64,000 nt of DNA from an uncultured Mediterranea sp. (GTDB taxonomy: Bacteria; Bacteroidota; Bacteroidia; Bacteroidales; Bacteroidaceae), in assembly GCF_902493215.1 (NCBI RefSeq), contig NZ_CABUOL010000013.1, positions 23,186-87,185 of the forward strand. Direction: 5' to 3'. A program made the translations under genes and the position numbers. Below the pieces are notes generated by a model that saw only the letters and a list, made by a program, of their open reading frames with translations, was not told the origin of the DNA and made no database searches. Shown piece by piece: positions 8,520-17,942 of the stretch; positions within the stretch are counted from its first letter, which is position 1, and every line of letters begins with the position of its first letter.

Positions 8520-9398
8520 ATGAAAAAATTAGCTTTTTTAGTTGTATGTGCGGCCGTTGTGGCTTCATGCGACAGCTTCTCAGGTGGTAGCAAAGACCAG
8601 CTGAAGGCCGAGAACGATTCTTTGAAGATGGAACTGAACCAGCGTAATGCCGAACTGGATGAAATGCTGGGTACATTCAATGATATTTCCGAAGGCTTCC
8701 GCCAGATCAATGCCGCCGAGAACCGTGTTGACCTGCAACGTGGTGCTGTGGCCGAGGGTTCGCCCAGTGCCCGCCAGCAGATAGCTTCCGACATCGAGTT
8801 CATCCGCAAGCAGATGGAGGAAAACCGCCAGCAGATTGACAAATTGCAGCAGATGTTGAAAAGCAGCAAGAACAATTCGGCCCAATTGAAGCGTGCCGTC
8901 GACCAACTGACTCAGGAGCTTGTCACCAAGACTCAGCGCATCGAAGAACTTCAGGCCGAACTGGCGTCCAAGAACATCCGCATTCAGGAGCTGGATGCTG
9001 CCGTTACCGATCTTTCTGCTCAGAAAGAGCAGCTGACCGCCGAGAATACGGCCAAGGCAAAGACGGTATCCGAGCAAGACAAGGCTCTGAACACCGCCTG
9101 GTTTGTATTCGGTACCAAGAAGGAGCTGAAAGACCAGAAGATTCTTTCGGGAAGCGGCCTGTTCAAGAAAGGCGAGGTGATGCAGGATGCTGAAATCAAC
9201 AAGGACTACTTTACCGAAGTCGATATCCGTACGACCAAGGAAATCAAGCTCTACTCCAAGTCGGCCGATATCCTGACTACCCATCCCGATGGAACCTATG
9301 CATTGGAAAAAGATGACAAGGATTTGTTGACCCTTAAGATTACCAAACCTCAGGAATTCTGGAGTGTGTCCAAGTATCTTGTCATTCAGGTCAAATAA
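8520..9398 (+). CDS. Coiled-coil lipoprotein
   Basis: A 292-residue lipoprotein with signal MKKLAFLVVCAAVVASC (Cys 17). Residues about 25-190 are almost entirely helical coiled coil rich in Gln, Glu and Lys. The C-terminal 100 residues (about VFGTKKELKDQKILSGSG onward) are a beta-rich domain. Long periplasmic coiled coils of this kind are common in Bacteroides and of unknown role. It begins 39 bp after rsmI. Confidence 0.85.
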   Translation: MKKLAFLVVCAAVVASCDSFSGGSKDQLKAENDSLKMELNQRNAELDEMLGTFNDISEGFRQINAAENRVDLQRGAVAEGSPSARQQIASDIEFIRKQMEENRQQIDKLQQMLKSSKNNSAQLKRAVDQLTQELVTKTQRIEELQAELASKNIRIQELDAAVTDLSAQKEQLTAENTAKAKTVSEQDKALNTAWFVFGTKKELKDQKILSGSGLFKKGEVMQDAEINKDYFTEVDIRTTKEIKLYSKSADILTTHPDGTYALEKDDKDLLTLKITKPQEFWSVSKYLVIQVK

Positions 9399-9487
9399 AC
9401 CGTTAGACGAATAGCTGGAGACGTAGGTTCATGCGAAGGAAGCATAAGCCTGCGTCTTCTTCTTATTTATTAATACAGTCGGAAGTT

Positions 9488-10144
9488 ATGGATACAATTT
9501 TACCTTTTGCGTTGTTGTGCCTCACGTCCTTTTTCACGTTGACCAATCCCTTGGGCACCATGCCCGTATTCCTTACCATGACGCAGGGAATGAGCGACAA
9601 GGAACGTCAAAGTGTCATCACACGAGCTACGCTCACCGCTTTCATCATCATCATGGTGTTTACGTTTGCGGGGCAGTTTCTGTTTTGGTTCTTTGGAATT
9701 TCCACCAATGGCTTCCGCATTGCCGGAGGTGTCATTATATTCAAGATAGGCTTCGACATGCTTCAGGCCCGCTACACTCCCATGAAGCTGAAGGATGAAG
9801 AAATCAAGACTTATGCCGACGATATTTCCATTACGCCGCTGGGCATCCCTATGCTTTGCGGCCCTGGTGCCATAGCCAATGCCATTGTGCTGATGCAAGA
9901 CGCCAATACCTTTGAGATGAAGAGTGTGCTGATTGGTTCCATCGCTTTCATCTACCTGCTTACCTATTTCATTCTTCGTGGTTCCACCCGCTTGGTCAAT
10001 GTGCTTGGTGAGACGGGCAATAATGTCATGATGCGTCTGATGGGTCTTATCCTGATGGTGATTGCCGTAGAATGTTTTGTAGGCGGTATGAAGCCTATTC
10101 TGGTGGATATATTGAAAGAGGGGCTTTCAGGAATTGTCAAGTGA
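9488..10144 (+). CDS. MarC family integral membrane protein
   Basis: A 218-residue protein with about six membrane helices of the MarC/NAAT family, for example LTNPLGTMPVFLTMT and ITPLGIPMLCGPGAIANAIV. Family members sit in the inner membrane. Their substrate is uncertain, and the old link to multiple antibiotic resistance is doubtful. I chose the ATG at 9488 (MDTILPFALLC). Codons upstream of it do not resemble the family. Confidence 0.9.
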   Translation: MDTILPFALLCLTSFFTLTNPLGTMPVFLTMTQGMSDKERQSVITRATLTAFIIIMVFTFAGQFLFWFFGISTNGFRIAGGVIIFKIGFDMLQARYTPMKLKDEEIKTYADDISITPLGIPMLCGPGAIANAIVLMQDANTFEMKSVLIGSIAFIYLLTYFILRGSTRLVNVLGETGNNVMMRLMGLILMVIAVECFVGGMKPILVDILKEGLSGIVK

Positions 10145-10174
10145 AAGATAAATCACGTGTATTCTTATTATAAT

Positions 10175-10221
10175 TTCGGCACGGAATGGGCTGGCCATTC
10201 CGTGCCGAATGTTTTTGTTTG
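10175..10221. terminator. Terminator between convergent marC-like and M64 operons
   Basis: A perfect 15-bp stem (10175-10189 with 10195-10209) with a 5-base loop is followed on the plus strand by TGTTTTTGTTT. It lies between the 3' ends of the MarC gene and the minus-strand susC/susD operon. Confidence 0.85.
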
Positions 10222-10243
10222 TGTTCGAGGAATAATCCTGTTG

Positions 10244-11962
10244 TTATTTTATTGAGATTGTTTGGTTAGTAAATACAGGTGGATTGAACGGTCTGGTTGC
10301 TTCTTCGTAAGTTGCCCGTGTGGCCGCTTCTGTCGGTGTGGGGAGATGGGCCCGGTCGAATGTTACAAATTCTTCATAATCATATTTCCAGCTTTCTCCA
10401 TATGCCGTGCTCATCACACGTTTGTAGATAGCTTCACGAGAAGGAGCATTGAAGCCATGCATATTGCTTCGCATCATGCTTTCGGTTGTCGGTCGGTAAG
10501 CACCGCTCCAGTATGTACAAGCCCCTTCGTAGATACCTAAAGTTTCACCGTAGTTATCCTTTCCTTGGTAACGTGAATCTTTCAGAAATTTACTCCAGAG
10601 TACGGCATTTCTATCATTGGTGAAATCTACATTGGCTGCCCATCCCATTTCCTGCATCTTTTGTGTATCTGTTATTTCAGAGGTTGGTATTCTTCCCATT
10701 TCTTGGTACGAATATTCATCCATCAGTTTGCTGAAACCATGTCCGATACATTCATGGCAAAGCACTCGGCGGAACATGTCATCTTCCATTCCGTAAATCA
10801 TAGGGCAATAGCCAATGGCCAGATTGATGGTTTTTACTCCGTCGTTAAAGCCAAAATAACAGGTCCCGGCATACTCTTCTGTATTTAGGATGACGATACA
10901 GGTCGCTTCATTGAACAGTTCGGGATTTTCTTTGAGAGTAGGTACTTCCATGGCATATTCTTGTACTTTGGAATGGTTCCCTTCTATCAGTGTACTTCCG
11001 CCCCCTTCCAACCGGCAACTGAACTTTGTATTGAATTGATTTCCAAAAGCATTGTTTAAAGAAACGGCGGTCACCATCCATATATCAAAATAACTGCGAA
11101 GAGATTTAATAGGCTCTTCAGTAAAGAAATTCTCTATACCTTTTTCCATGGCTTGCCGATAGTAACCATTGCTGATATCTGTATCAAGAAAACCATCTCC
11201 TAAAAATATGAGAGGAATTCCGTTCCCTTCGGTATGTTCTTGTATTAAAATTACTTTTTTATCTTGTGTGGTCAAGTCGGATGAAGTACCGACAGGCGCT
11301 TCTTTTTGGTTGATATTGATGGTGGCTGATTCCATTAATATCTGATTCTCATCATTTATGTTTACGACCTGTACCTTGAGTTTGGCATTTCTGGCCGAAC
11401 GCCTTTCGTTGGCTTGTATTTTTAGGATGATTTCTCCTTCCTCTATTGCGCGGGTCAGGGTGTTTTCTTTGGGAGTAATCCACGAGTAATTGTCTTCAGC
11501 CTTTAAAGTGATTTTTCCATTCTGTATATTGGTAGCGAATTTTATGCTGATTTCCTGTTCGTCAGCAGAAAGATCATAGACGGTCTGTTCTATATTTAGA
11601 ACATCCATTGCCGCTTGTGTAAAAGTAACTTGAGCAGTTGCTTCTCCGCACGATAAAGTCAAAAGTCCTGTGCGTACTTCTCCCGTTCTGTTTTCTTCCT
11701 TAGCCAAAATTCCAATACTGGCTGTACCTGCTTTGCCAGATGTGGGAGTTATTACAGCCCAAGAAGCATCTGTAGACGCTTTCCAATCATGTGTACTGGT
11801 AAAATCAACGGTAATTCGTGAATTAATGCCAGAGTCTAAAATTTGATTTTGACTTTGTTCCGTTATAGTAATGGAAGCTGGTGTTTCTTCTTCCTTGGAA
11901 CATGCTGCTATAATCGTAAATACAAAAAGCAGACATAATAGATGATAAATTTTTGTTTTCAT
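10244..11962 (-). CDS. Lipoprotein with BACON-like domains and M64 metallopeptidase domain
   Basis: A 572-residue lipoprotein (lipobox AAC, Cys about 21). Residues about 30-215 form two BACON-like beta-sandwich domains (SWAVITPTSGKAG and SWITPKENT repeats), often used for mucin or glycan binding. Residues about 245-565 form an IgA-peptidase M64-type metallopeptidase, with zinc motif HECIGH near residue 403 followed by LMDEY. It probably acts on the cell surface. As the last gene of the minus-strand susC/susD operon it suggests that this system targets a host glycoprotein, which is inference. Confidence 0.88.
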   Translation of the reverse strand: MKTKIYHLLCLLFVFTIIAACSKEEETPASITITEQSQNQILDSGINSRITVDFTSTHDWKASTDASWAVITPTSGKAGTASIGILAKEENRTGEVRTGLLTLSCGEATAQVTFTQAAMDVLNIEQTVYDLSADEQEISIKFATNIQNGKITLKAEDNYSWITPKENTLTRAIEEGEIILKIQANERRSARNAKLKVQVVNINDENQILMESATININQKEAPVGTSSDLTTQDKKVILIQEHTEGNGIPLIFLGDGFLDTDISNGYYRQAMEKGIENFFTEEPIKSLRSYFDIWMVTAVSLNNAFGNQFNTKFSCRLEGGGSTLIEGNHSKVQEYAMEVPTLKENPELFNEATCIVILNTEEYAGTCYFGFNDGVKTINLAIGYCPMIYGMEDDMFRRVLCHECIGHGFSKLMDEYSYQEMGRIPTSEITDTQKMQEMGWAANVDFTNDRNAVLWSKFLKDSRYQGKDNYGETLGIYEGACTYWSGAYRPTTESMMRSNMHGFNAPSREAIYKRVMSTAYGESWKYDYEEFVTFDRAHLPTPTEAATRATYEEATRPFNPPVFTNQTISIK

Positions 11963-11989
11963 GTGGATTAGGTGGCTGTCTTAAGTTAA

Positions 11990-12022
11990 AAAGGGCATCC
12001 TCATTAAACTGGGATGCCCTTT
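11990..12022 (-). terminator. Intra-operon terminator or attenuator before the M64 gene
   Basis: An 11-bp perfect stem (11990-12000 with 12012-12022) is followed on the minus strand by TTTTTAACTT. It lies between the preceding lipoprotein gene and the peptidase gene, so it may reduce read-through into the peptidase. Confidence 0.6.
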
Positions 12023-12041
12023 ACATATTGGTTTCAGTTTA

Positions 12042-12893
12042 TTATTTGGTCGTTTCTACCTTTCTCATTACAGTATCAGCCGTAAACCATGTGTATCCTG
12101 TAAATTGGCCTGTTGCAGAACTGAATAAAGCAGCAGTCATCGGATAATCAAATAGAATTAAGTTCAAATCTTCATTCCAGGAGGCTGACAGTGGATCGGT
12201 TACAAGATAGTTTCCGTCGATATAAGCAAGTACAGCATCTGCTACTCCTACAGGATCTCCAAAATCAAGTCCTTCTGCCAGTACTGTGTTCATTTTTACA
12301 GTAAGACCCTGAGGTGTGTATGCTATTGTAAATGGCATTTCAACTCCTTGGAGGGTCATTGTGCAATCGTAACCAGAGCGATCTTCACGAGTATTTAATA
12401 CGATTGCCAAATTGCCTGCTCTACCGGCACTCAACGTCCAGTTCCCTGCCAAATTTGCATAAGGATCGGGAATTTCTTCGATGTTAACTTTACATGTGGC
12501 ATTCCCTATAGTTGCACCTTCAGCAGATGTGATTTTTACTGTAAAAGAACGGTCTAAGTTATCTTCAACAGTGTAAACTGATGAACGCAATTCTGCTTGA
12601 ACAGTTTCTACACCTGAAGGCATAATAAGACTATTACTTGTCAGAATGATGGTTTCATCATTGGTAACAGAGGTCCCATTACAATCTGTAACTTCTATAT
12701 TGACTCTTACAGGGCCTGTATGGTCACCTTCCAATGAGATGGGAATTTCTACCATGGAAGTATTTTCCGTCACTGATAATTCAGTGGATGCAAAGCCTAC
12801 GGTAGCGTTTCCGCTATTCATTTCCTCATCATCGCTACAAGCGGCAAATGATATCGGAAGTAAGCATAAAGCTAATAATTTGAGATATTTCAT
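12042..12893 (-). CDS. Lipoprotein with Calx-beta-like domain, accessory to SusC/SusD
   Basis: A 283-residue lipoprotein with lipobox FAAC (Cys about 19) and an acidic stretch CSDDEEMNSG just after it, which fits a surface-export signal. Residues about 30-145 resemble a Calx-beta/fibronectin-like sandwich (DRSFTVKITSAEGATIG). The rest starts at YANLAGNWTLS and is not recognised. It starts 31 bp after susD, where SusE/SusF-like glycan-binding lipoproteins usually sit, so a surface binding role is likely. Confidence 0.8.
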   Translation of the reverse strand: MKYLKLLALCLLPISFAACSDDEEMNSGNATVGFASTELSVTENTSMVEIPISLEGDHTGPVRVNIEVTDCNGTSVTNDETIILTSNSLIMPSGVETVQAELRSSVYTVEDNLDRSFTVKITSAEGATIGNATCKVNIEEIPDPYANLAGNWTLSAGRAGNLAIVLNTREDRSGYDCTMTLQGVEMPFTIAYTPQGLTVKMNTVLAEGLDFGDPVGVADAVLAYIDGNYLVTDPLSASWNEDLNLILFDYPMTAALFSSATGQFTGYTWFTADTVMRKVETTK

Positions 12894-12924
12894 ATGTTCT
12901 GTTCTTTTTAATTAAGTATATCAA

Positions 12925-14490
12925 TTAATAACCAGGATTCTGTTGGCCTTTCAGCTGAGGATTTGCATCATACTCTGCTTTGGGGATAGGCCATACGAAA
13001 CGATTATCACCAGCTTGTTTGGACAATGCAGTGGTGTTCACTCCACCCGGCTGAAGAACCATGGTTGATTCTTGGTATGCATTAGCACGATCGATGCCAA
13101 GATTCCAACGCTTCAGGTCGATTAACTGGAAACCTTCACCCACCAATTCTTTGTGGCGTTCGTTCTGAATGGCTGTCAATATCGTGGCATTTGTATAGCT
13201 CTTGTCAGTATATTCTGCAATACGTGTACGACACAAATCGTTCAAGTATTTGCTGGCATTTGTTACATCATTCTTTGCGGCGTATGCTTCCGCAGCAATC
13301 AGATATTGCTCAGCAATACGGAATGGTTTCGGCTTGTTGATATAGTGATTATCCACAATTGTTTGCGAATATATATCGGGGTTGCCGGGGTATTTGTCGA
13401 AAACATATACGTCTGCTTCCGAGCCGTTTGACAGAGCTAGATGATAGGGAGCAAAGAAAGACGTGAAACGAATATCTTTGTCTCCATCCGTATAGAGGTC
13501 AATCAAGCTTTGAGAAGGAATAAAGTCCATTACTTGTGGATCTCCATTCTTGTATTGTCCCCAGAACATTGTACCATTTGTAGAGCAGAGTTCATCTGGA
13601 GCGGCAGTATATATCTGCCAGATAACTTCTGTACCATAGTCTGTTACCCACATAGCACGGAATGCTTCTCCGTCATTGATAAGAGGGTACTTATTGCTGC
13701 TTATCAGTGCTGTTGATGCGCTTATTGCTGTATCATAGTCTTTTGTCCATAATGCAATGCGAGCGCGCAGAGCTGTTACCAAATCCTGGCTGATGTAGTT
13801 GTATTTGGCCTGAGTATTGGAATTAACGGTTTTGTTTTCATTTACCAATCTTTCAGCCTCTGCCAAATCTTTGTTGATCTGCTCAAATGTAGCTTGCAAA
13901 GATGAGCGGCCCGGATATTTACTGTTGTCGGTAGCATTGGAAACGTATGTCAGCTGTAAGGGAAGTCCATAAACCTCAGCGGCAGTGCTGGGATCGTATG
14001 CCTCGCAGAAGAACGTTGCCAGATTGTAATAGGCAAATGCACGTGAGAAATAAGCTTCTCCTGCCCAACAGTCAATTAAAGCACGGTCTGCTTCACTAAT
14101 ACCGGGTATTTCACCGTTTACCAATTTCTGATAAGAATCAATATAATAATTGCTACGTGCAATCAAAGTGTAGAAGTTACCCCAAATGGCTTCGATGTTA
14201 CCATCAGAAGACTGGAAATCCCATCTGTATTGATTTCCATACGTGTTACTGTAGCTGGCGGTAGCATGAAAGTCTGCGCATTGGAATTCCGGTGTCAGAA
14301 CGTGTCCACCCGAAGTCAGAGTCCTATATGGAGAATATAAGCCGATACGGGCACTTTTGAAGTCATTGGCTGTAGTCATGTACTGACTTTCTTCTACAGC
14401 ATTGTAGGGATATTTCTCCATGTCACAGGAAGTCAATCCTACTGCTGCAAACAAGACGGATAAAATAATATTTCTTTTTTTCATTTTCAT
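12925..14490 (-). CDS. SusD/RagB family nutrient-binding lipoprotein
   Basis: A 521-residue SusD-like lipoprotein (lipobox LTSC, Cys about 23). SusD proteins form the lid over the SusC barrel and capture glycans or peptides. Family features include AFAYYNLATFFCEAYDPSTA, the tetratricopeptide-like helical bundle, and the C-terminal ERHKELVGEGFQLIDLKRW. It starts 21 bp after the minus-strand susC and is translated from the same transcript. Confidence 0.95.
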   Translation of the reverse strand: MKMKKRNIILSVLFAAVGLTSCDMEKYPYNAVEESQYMTTANDFKSARIGLYSPYRTLTSGGHVLTPEFQCADFHATASYSNTYGNQYRWDFQSSDGNIEAIWGNFYTLIARSNYYIDSYQKLVNGEIPGISEADRALIDCWAGEAYFSRAFAYYNLATFFCEAYDPSTAAEVYGLPLQLTYVSNATDNSKYPGRSSLQATFEQINKDLAEAERLVNENKTVNSNTQAKYNYISQDLVTALRARIALWTKDYDTAISASTALISSNKYPLINDGEAFRAMWVTDYGTEVIWQIYTAAPDELCSTNGTMFWGQYKNGDPQVMDFIPSQSLIDLYTDGDKDIRFTSFFAPYHLALSNGSEADVYVFDKYPGNPDIYSQTIVDNHYINKPKPFRIAEQYLIAAEAYAAKNDVTNASKYLNDLCRTRIAEYTDKSYTNATILTAIQNERHKELVGEGFQLIDLKRWNLGIDRANAYQESTMVLQPGGVNTTALSKQAGDNRFVWPIPKAEYDANPQLKGQQNPGY

Positions 14491-14511
14491 AAATTCGTTA
14501 GTGGTTCATGT

Positions 14512-17490
14512 TTAGAAAGTGAGTTCAAGTCCAAACGTAAACTGCTTGGTATTCGGATAGTTACCCAGCTGCATGTTGTTGTCAATTTCCGGGTCATAAC
14601 CTCTATACTTGGTAACAGTCCACAGGTTACGGCCTACGAAGAATACGCGAGCGCTTTCCATGAAACCCGTGCGACGCATCCAGTTCTTCGGCAGGTCATA
14701 GCTGACAGTCAGGTTTTTCAGACGCATGAACGATGCATTCTCCAACAAGTGGGTGTCAAATTGCATCGGCGAGTCGGGAGTTGAGATGTTGGTAATATCA
14801 CCCGGCTTCTGCCACATCGTGAGCATATCAACAGTCTGATTCATAGAGTTGGCAAATTGTGTATTCTCAGTAAACCAGCGTTCGTTGTTGAACATATATT
14901 GCCCCAGCATATAAGCAAAATCTGCTGAAACTGTGACGCCTTTCCAGCTAAGTTTGCTTCCGAAACCGCCGGAATAAGGAGCAAATTGCTGTTTACCTGT
15001 AAATACGGCATCGTCTTCAGAGTAGGTTTTGGTCAAGTTGCCATTCTTGTCATACCACATGTTGTAACCATCACGTGGGTCAACACCAGCCCAACGGGTA
15101 CTGAAATATTCACCATAAGGCTTGCCGACCTGAAGTTTCAGACCTGTGTTAGCCAATACATATTCGTCCAAACCGTTGAACAATTTGGTAATTTCATTTT
15201 TGTTATAGTTAAAGTTGGCAGATACACTCCAATTGACGCCTGCCACATCTTTAAGAATGTCTACATTTGCTGTAATATCCACACCACGGTTGCGCATGCT
15301 GGCTACATTACCCCAACCTGCAGAGAAACCAGTTGTGTAGGAGAAAGGAATCTGCATCAACATGTCTTCTGTCAGACGGTTGTAGAATTCTACATCCAAA
15401 TTAACTCGGTCGAACAAACGGGTATTCAAAGCTACATTGGCAGTTTTTACAACTTCCCATGTCAGGTCTGGATTGGCAGGATTGCCAATTGCTGTACCAG
15501 TTTCTCCACCGTACATGGAACCGGAGCTGATAAGACCATAAGCCATGTATGCAGAAAGAGCTGAAGAGTTACCTACTGTACCGTAGCTGGCTTTGAGTTG
15601 TAAGTCGTTAATCCATTCTACATCGCTCAGGAAGTTTTCTTTCTTCAAATCCCACATAGCGCCTACAGACCAGAAGTTACCCCATTGGTTATTAAGACCG
15701 AAGAGTGAAGAGCCGTCACGACGATAAGATGCGTCAAAGAAGTATTTCTCGTCGTAATTGTAGCTCAATGTTGCAAAATAGGAGTTGAATACCGTTTCTG
15801 ATTTGGAATGTGAAGGCTTTTCCGTGGTAGCACCTGCATTCAGTAACATAAGACGACTGTCTTTCAAACCATTTACTCTAACACCGAATGACTGGTCTTT
15901 TGAGATGATGGATTCCTGACCACCCAGTAAGGTTACGTTGTGACTGTCAATGTTGAATTTGTACTCAGCAGTATTCGTGTAGGTGAACGAGTAGTAACGT
16001 TCAAAACTTTCTGATGCAGTTCCTGCTCCAATGAAAGGTCCTTCCGGATAAGCGACCTGAGAATTTCGGTAATCAAAAGCTTCCACAGCTTGGGCTGCAC
16101 GGATATTCAAACCTTTAATTGGGTTGATGTTAAGGTAAGTATTACCGTTGATACGAATCAAATCACGGTTTGAAGGTTGTAATTCAGACAAGTAATAAGG
16201 ATTGTATACACCGCCTTGTACTCTGTCGAAGAAATCCAGGCGTTCACCGAATCCTGTGAAGTTTCCTTCCTCGTCGGTCAGAATCTCATAATAGCTCTGG
16301 TCAGGACGATATACACGGGCAGCAAAAGCTTTGTTGTAAAAACTATTGGCAGTATTTCCAAATGCGGCAGTATTGTATTTCTGGAAAGACAAGTTGAGGT
16401 TGACACCTGCTTTCATCCACTTGTTGATGTTGGCTTCGATGTTTGAACGGAGTGTTTCACGACGCAAGTCTGAATCGTCCATAATACCTTCCATGTCGTA
16501 ATGTCCGAAAGAGAAGAAGTAGTTAATAGTTTCCGTACCGCCTGTTACACTCAAGTTGTATTCTTGCATCGGAGCAGTTCCTCCAAAGAATACATCAGAC
16601 CAGTCGGTAGAAATACCATTATTAATATAGAAGTTCTTTTCTGCCTGGAACTGGGCATTGTTTGCCAGTGACGGATCCAGAATTTCCTGGAAATTCAGCC
16701 ACTGTTCGGCATTCATCATTGTTACGTTATCACCTGTCATTTTGGACAGACCGTACTGGGCACTGATATTGATTTTGGCTTTTTCCCCTCTTTTACCTTT
16801 CTTGGAAGTTAAGATAACAACACCGTTGGCAGCACGCGAACCATAGATTGCTGTAGATGAAGCATCTTTCAGTACGGTCATATTCTCGATGTCGTTCGGG
16901 TTCAATGAGGTGAATGTACTGGCTGAGATAGGAGAACCGTCCAATATAAACAGAGGTGCGGAGCTACCTTCGATGGAGCTTACACCACGCAGACGCATGC
17001 TGACGCTTTGGCTGGGCTCACCGGAAGGTGTGAAGACCTGCAAACCTGCTACCTGACCTTGAAGAGCGTCACCTACGTTGGCAACCGGAGTATTAGACAG
17101 CTTTTCTCCTCCTACTGCCGTCACAGAACCAACGACGCTTCCGAGTTTTTTGCCAGAACCATAACCGGTGATTACAACTTCATCCAAAAGTTCTGTATTC
17201 GGCTTCATCATAACCTTCAGATTGGGCCGGATTGTAACTTTTTGTTCTTCCATACCAATGTAGGAAACTACCAAAGTCTTCGCGGAACTTGGTACGTTCG
17301 CAATCTGGAACTTACCGTCTACATCAGTAATAGCACCGAGCTGAGTATTTTCAACTCTTACTGACGCTCCAATAACTGGCTGCCCGTCTTCTTCAGAAAT
17401 CACAACACCTGTGACGGTCTGAGTTTGGGCAGTTACCAAGCCTATTCCTACAAAGAGGCAGGCCAATAACAGCATTAATTTTCTTTTCAT
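14512..17490 (-). CDS. SusC/RagA family TonB-dependent outer-membrane transporter (complete, expressed orientation)
   Basis: A complete 992-residue SusC-like transporter. Residues 1-22 are the signal peptide (ending VTAQTQ). Residues about 24-100 are a carboxypeptidase-regulatory-like domain (GVVISEEDGQPVIGASV). LLDEVVITGYGSGKK and the plug domain follow, then a 22-strand barrel ending FTFGLELTF. Codons 68-80 (SSAKTLVVSYIGM) coincide exactly with one arm of the 39-bp inverted repeat. In this orientation the gene has its promoter and signal peptide. Inversion would replace everything before codon 68. Confidence 0.96.
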   Translation of the reverse strand: MKRKLMLLLACLFVGIGLVTAQTQTVTGVVISEEDGQPVIGASVRVENTQLGAITDVDGKFQIANVPSSAKTLVVSYIGMEEQKVTIRPNLKVMMKPNTELLDEVVITGYGSGKKLGSVVGSVTAVGGEKLSNTPVANVGDALQGQVAGLQVFTPSGEPSQSVSMRLRGVSSIEGSSAPLFILDGSPISASTFTSLNPNDIENMTVLKDASSTAIYGSRAANGVVILTSKKGKRGEKAKINISAQYGLSKMTGDNVTMMNAEQWLNFQEILDPSLANNAQFQAEKNFYINNGISTDWSDVFFGGTAPMQEYNLSVTGGTETINYFFSFGHYDMEGIMDDSDLRRETLRSNIEANINKWMKAGVNLNLSFQKYNTAAFGNTANSFYNKAFAARVYRPDQSYYEILTDEEGNFTGFGERLDFFDRVQGGVYNPYYLSELQPSNRDLIRINGNTYLNINPIKGLNIRAAQAVEAFDYRNSQVAYPEGPFIGAGTASESFERYYSFTYTNTAEYKFNIDSHNVTLLGGQESIISKDQSFGVRVNGLKDSRLMLLNAGATTEKPSHSKSETVFNSYFATLSYNYDEKYFFDASYRRDGSSLFGLNNQWGNFWSVGAMWDLKKENFLSDVEWINDLQLKASYGTVGNSSALSAYMAYGLISSGSMYGGETGTAIGNPANPDLTWEVVKTANVALNTRLFDRVNLDVEFYNRLTEDMLMQIPFSYTTGFSAGWGNVASMRNRGVDITANVDILKDVAGVNWSVSANFNYNKNEITKLFNGLDEYVLANTGLKLQVGKPYGEYFSTRWAGVDPRDGYNMWYDKNGNLTKTYSEDDAVFTGKQQFAPYSGGFGSKLSWKGVTVSADFAYMLGQYMFNNERWFTENTQFANSMNQTVDMLTMWQKPGDITNISTPDSPMQFDTHLLENASFMRLKNLTVSYDLPKNWMRRTGFMESARVFFVGRNLWTVTKYRGYDPEIDNNMQLGNYPNTKQFTFGLELTF
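17251..17289 (-). repeat. 39-bp inverted repeat, left arm (inside the minus-strand susC)
   Basis: This arm is the exact reverse complement of 20661-20699, 39 of 39 bases. It encodes SSAKTLVVSYIGM in frame in the minus-strand susC. Identity stops sharply on both sides, with the first flanking base differing at each end. It is the likely crossover site for inversion. Confidence 0.95.
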
Positions 17491-17942
17491 AAATTCTCTC
17501 TTAAAGTTTAACTTTACATTAATTGTTTCTTTACTCTAACGAAATGCAAATTTATTAATAAATATGAAATGCGCAATTGTTTTATCAAGAAAAGCTGCAA
17601 AATCTGTCAAATTGTTATTCGAAATCTTTATTTTATGCTTAATAACAGATTTTATAGAGAAAGAATGCCTGAATTAATGCGACTGGCGTGTCAATATGAA
17701 GCCTCGAATTAAACACTCTTTCCAAATAAATATATGTATTTTATGCAAAAATGTTAATTTTAGGCTGGGGTTTTATTTCAAAAAACAATATTGAAGAACA
17801 TATTTTTTTCAATCAGACACGAAAAACAGCCATCTTAACCGGGTAAACACCGCTCGAAAAGGAGGATTTTTAAGATTTGTTTTCGGGTCTTCCGCAGAGG
17901 AAGCAGCGGCCTTGAAACATGCGCCTGAAAAACGTTAAAGGT
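17491..17942. other. AT-rich intergenic region between divergent susC and recombinase
   Basis: This 452-bp gap holds the susC promoter (17547-17577) and the leader of the recombinase. It is strongly AT-rich up to about 17820. I see no gene, no long repeat and no clear recombinase promoter. The region lies inside the predicted invertible segment, so the promoter moves with it. Confidence 0.6.
17547..17577 (-). promoter_or_regulatory. Promoter reading out of the invertible segment into susC
   Basis: On the minus strand TAAATTTG (complement of 17547-17554) follows ATTG (complement of 17574-17577) at 19 bp, one base off the -33/-7 consensus. It lies 57 bp before the susC ATG and inside the inverted repeats. 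It would drive whichever susC is joined to it. Confidence 0.65.
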
